Of a stretch of 5,971 nucleotides of DNA, positions 4,806 to 5,971 are shown one piece after another. The number at the start of each line of letters is the position of its first letter. Positions within the stretch are counted from its first letter, which is position 1. The position numbers and the translations under genes are program-made. The stretch covers positions 1-5,971 of the forward strand of contig SLPE01000016.1 of the NCBI GenBank assembly GCA_007132145.1. Direction: 5' to 3'. The notes below the pieces were generated by a model. That model was not told the origin of the DNA, did no database searches, and was given only the letters and a program-made list of their open reading frames with translations. The DNA is from Candidatus Izemoplasma sp. (lineage in GTDB: Bacteria; Bacillota_I; Bacilli_A; Izemoplasmatales; Izemoplasmataceae).

Positions 4806-5971
4806 ATCGTCGGTACCGCAACGCGAGACCGCCACAACTCGTCTCACGATAGGCTGCGGGGATGTCCTTACCCGTTTCGAACATCGTTTCGACAATGGTG
4901 TCGAAATCTATGATTCGTGAATCGCTCAAAAAATACGCCAGTCTGCACGCGTCGATCGCACGGAGTGCGGCGACGGCGTTCCTTTCGATGCAAGGGATCT
5001 GCACGAGCCCGGCGATCGGGTCGCATGTCAGGCCGAGATGGTGTTCCAAGGCGATTTCAGCCGCGTATTCGATTTGATCGATGTCGAGCGCAAAAAGTGT
5101 CGCGTGCGCGGCGGCCGCCATGCTGCAGGCGCTGCCGACTTCCGCTTGGCAACCGGCCTCGGCGCCGCTGATCGAAGCGTTGTGCTTGATGAGGTTGCCG
5201 ATGATGCCGGCGACGGCCAAGGCGTCGAGGAGCCGTTGTTTGTCGAAACCGTTTTTTTCCATCATGAATCTCAAGAGCGCGGGAACGGTGCCGCTCGCTC
5301 CGCACGTCGGTGCAGTGACGACGGTGCCGCCCGAAGCGTTCGTTTCGTTGACCGCGAAGGCGTATGCGCTGACAAGGCGGTTTTCACGGACTTCTATGCG
5401 TTCTTCCGGAATGGACTTCGAATAGAGTTGTCCGGCTTTCCTTTGGACAAACAACCCTCCGGGAAGGACGCCTGTCGCTTCAAGACCGCGATGGATGGAA
5501 TCTTGCATCGCATCCCAGACGTCTTCGAGAAAGGCGTCGATGGCTTCGCCTTCGAATCGTCTCACATAGGTTTGCAAGTCGATGCCTTCATCAATACAGT
5601 AGCGCTTGATGTCCTTGAATGATTGATGCGGATAGACATGTTCGCTTTCGCGGTAGCTGCGGCCTTCATAACGGAGTTCTCCGCCTCCGATCGAATAGAC
5701 GCGCTCACGTGCGATTTCCTCGTTCTTCCTGAAGGCGAGAAGGTCCATCGTGTTCGGATGAGCGTCAACGGTTTCCGAACTGAAAACGACGTCGACCATA
5801 CCAAGCGCTTCTTCGATGGCGATATCGGTGAGGTGTCCGCGACCGGTCAAGGCCAAGGACCCGTATAGGATTACCTTGAAGCGGTCGGCACCGGGATAAG
5901 CGTTCTTGAAATCCGTGCATGCACGAAAAGGTCCCATCGTATGGGAACTCGAAGGGCCTCTGCCGATTCTA
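4804..5971 (-). CDS. sdaA: L-serine dehydratase, iron-sulfur single-chain type, 5' end missing
   Basis: 388 residues are visible; the frame stays open through the right edge. The ATG at 5937 is not the start: it is the Met inside the family motif, since the codons upstream read RIGRGPSSSHT before MGPF. Only about 10-15 N-terminal residues are likely missing. The enzyme deaminates L-serine to pyruvate and ammonia in the cytoplasm using a [4Fe-4S] cluster. Visible numbering from the edge: beta domain about 1-160 (YGSLALTGRGHLTD, YSIGGG at 92-97), alpha domain about 170-388 (TAPTCGASGTVPA, NASISGAEAGCQAEVG, LTCDPIAGLVQIPCIERN, YRETSCGGLA). Cluster cysteines should be C273, C315 and C326; their 42- and 11-residue spacing matches the Legionella and E. 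coli enzymes as I recall them. At about 400 residues it is shorter than E. coli SdaA (454) and ends in RYRR without that family's C-terminal Cys. Beta and alpha domains are fused, unlike Bacillus SdaAB/SdaAA. First visible gene of the operon. Confidence 0.95.
   Translation of the reverse strand, partial: RIGRGPSSSHTMGPFRACTDFKNAYPGADRFKVILYGSLALTGRGHLTDIAIEEALGMVDVVFSSETVDAHPNTMDLLAFRKNEEIARERVYSIGGGELRYEGRSYRESEHVYPHQSFKDIKRYCIDEGIDLQTYVRRFEGEAIDAFLEDVWDAMQDSIHRGLEATGVLPGGLFVQRKAGQLYSKSIPEERIEVRENRLVSAYAFAVNETNASGGTVVTAPTCGASGTVPALLRFMMEKNGFDKQRLLDALAVAGIIGNLIKHNASISGAEAGCQAEVGSACSMAAAAHATLFALDIDQIEYAAEIALEHHLGLTCDPIAGLVQIPCIERNAVAALRAIDACRLAYFLSDSRIIDFDTIVETMFETGKDIPAAYRETSCGGLALRYRR

Noticed and set aside
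5038..5622. Plus-strand open frame of 194 codons within the serine dehydratase
   Set aside because: Antisense to strongly conserved dehydratase motifs, no ribosome binding site or domain seen; a shadow frame.
1..5971. CRISPR array, tRNA or rRNA genes, insertion sequence, toxin-antitoxin pair or defence system
   Set aside because: No regularly spaced repeats, no cloverleaf-like segments, no transposase motifs or terminal inverted repeats, and the window is almost fully occupied by six recognisable genes.

Overview
The window (about half G+C) looks like an accessory-plus-housekeeping stretch of a Gram-positive, Bacillota-type chromosome. The evidence is strong AAGGAGG-type ribosome binding sites, short U-tailed intrinsic terminators, a close resemblance of one protein to Bacillus YefA/RlmCD, and a heliorhodopsin, a family typical of monoderm prokaryotes. 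TGA is used as a stop and TGG for Trp, so the code is standard and not the Mycoplasma one. I cannot fix the class; Erysipelotrichia- or Acholeplasma-like Bacilli are possible but are inference only.

Every gene lies on the minus strand, so transcription runs from the right edge to the left. (1) 5971-2953: a tight three-gene operon. It holds an L-serine dehydratase, cut by the right edge; an RlmD/RlmCD-type 23S rRNA m5U methyltransferase whose ribosome binding site overlaps the dehydratase stop; and a GNAT acetyltransferase starting by ATGA overlap. It closes with an intrinsic terminator whose loop contains the acetyltransferase stop codon. (2) 2827-2408: a second, unrelated-looking GNAT acetyltransferase, with a start 15 codons inside the longest reading frame. 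(3) 2298-1374: a monocistronic heliorhodopsin with its own promoter, very strong ribosome binding site and clean terminator. (4) 1348-1: a second, paralogous RlmD-family methyltransferase with its own probable promoter, cut by the left edge. It fills the first 1.28 kb although no closed reading frame marks it.

The heliorhodopsin is the most interesting gene: a seven-helix retinal photoreceptor with the Schiff-base lysine and the family's glutamate and histidines in place, set among RNA-modification, acetyltransferase and amino-acid catabolism genes with no retinal-synthesis gene in view. The two m5U methyltransferases carry the full CX5CGGC...C iron-sulfur motif, and the dehydratase is also an iron-sulfur enzyme. 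Three of the six genes therefore encode predicted oxygen-sensitive [4Fe-4S] proteins, which fits an anaerobic or low-oxygen lifestyle but does not prove it. No RNA genes, insertion sequences, CRISPR arrays or phage genes were found, and no gene-free stretch exceeds about 180 bases.
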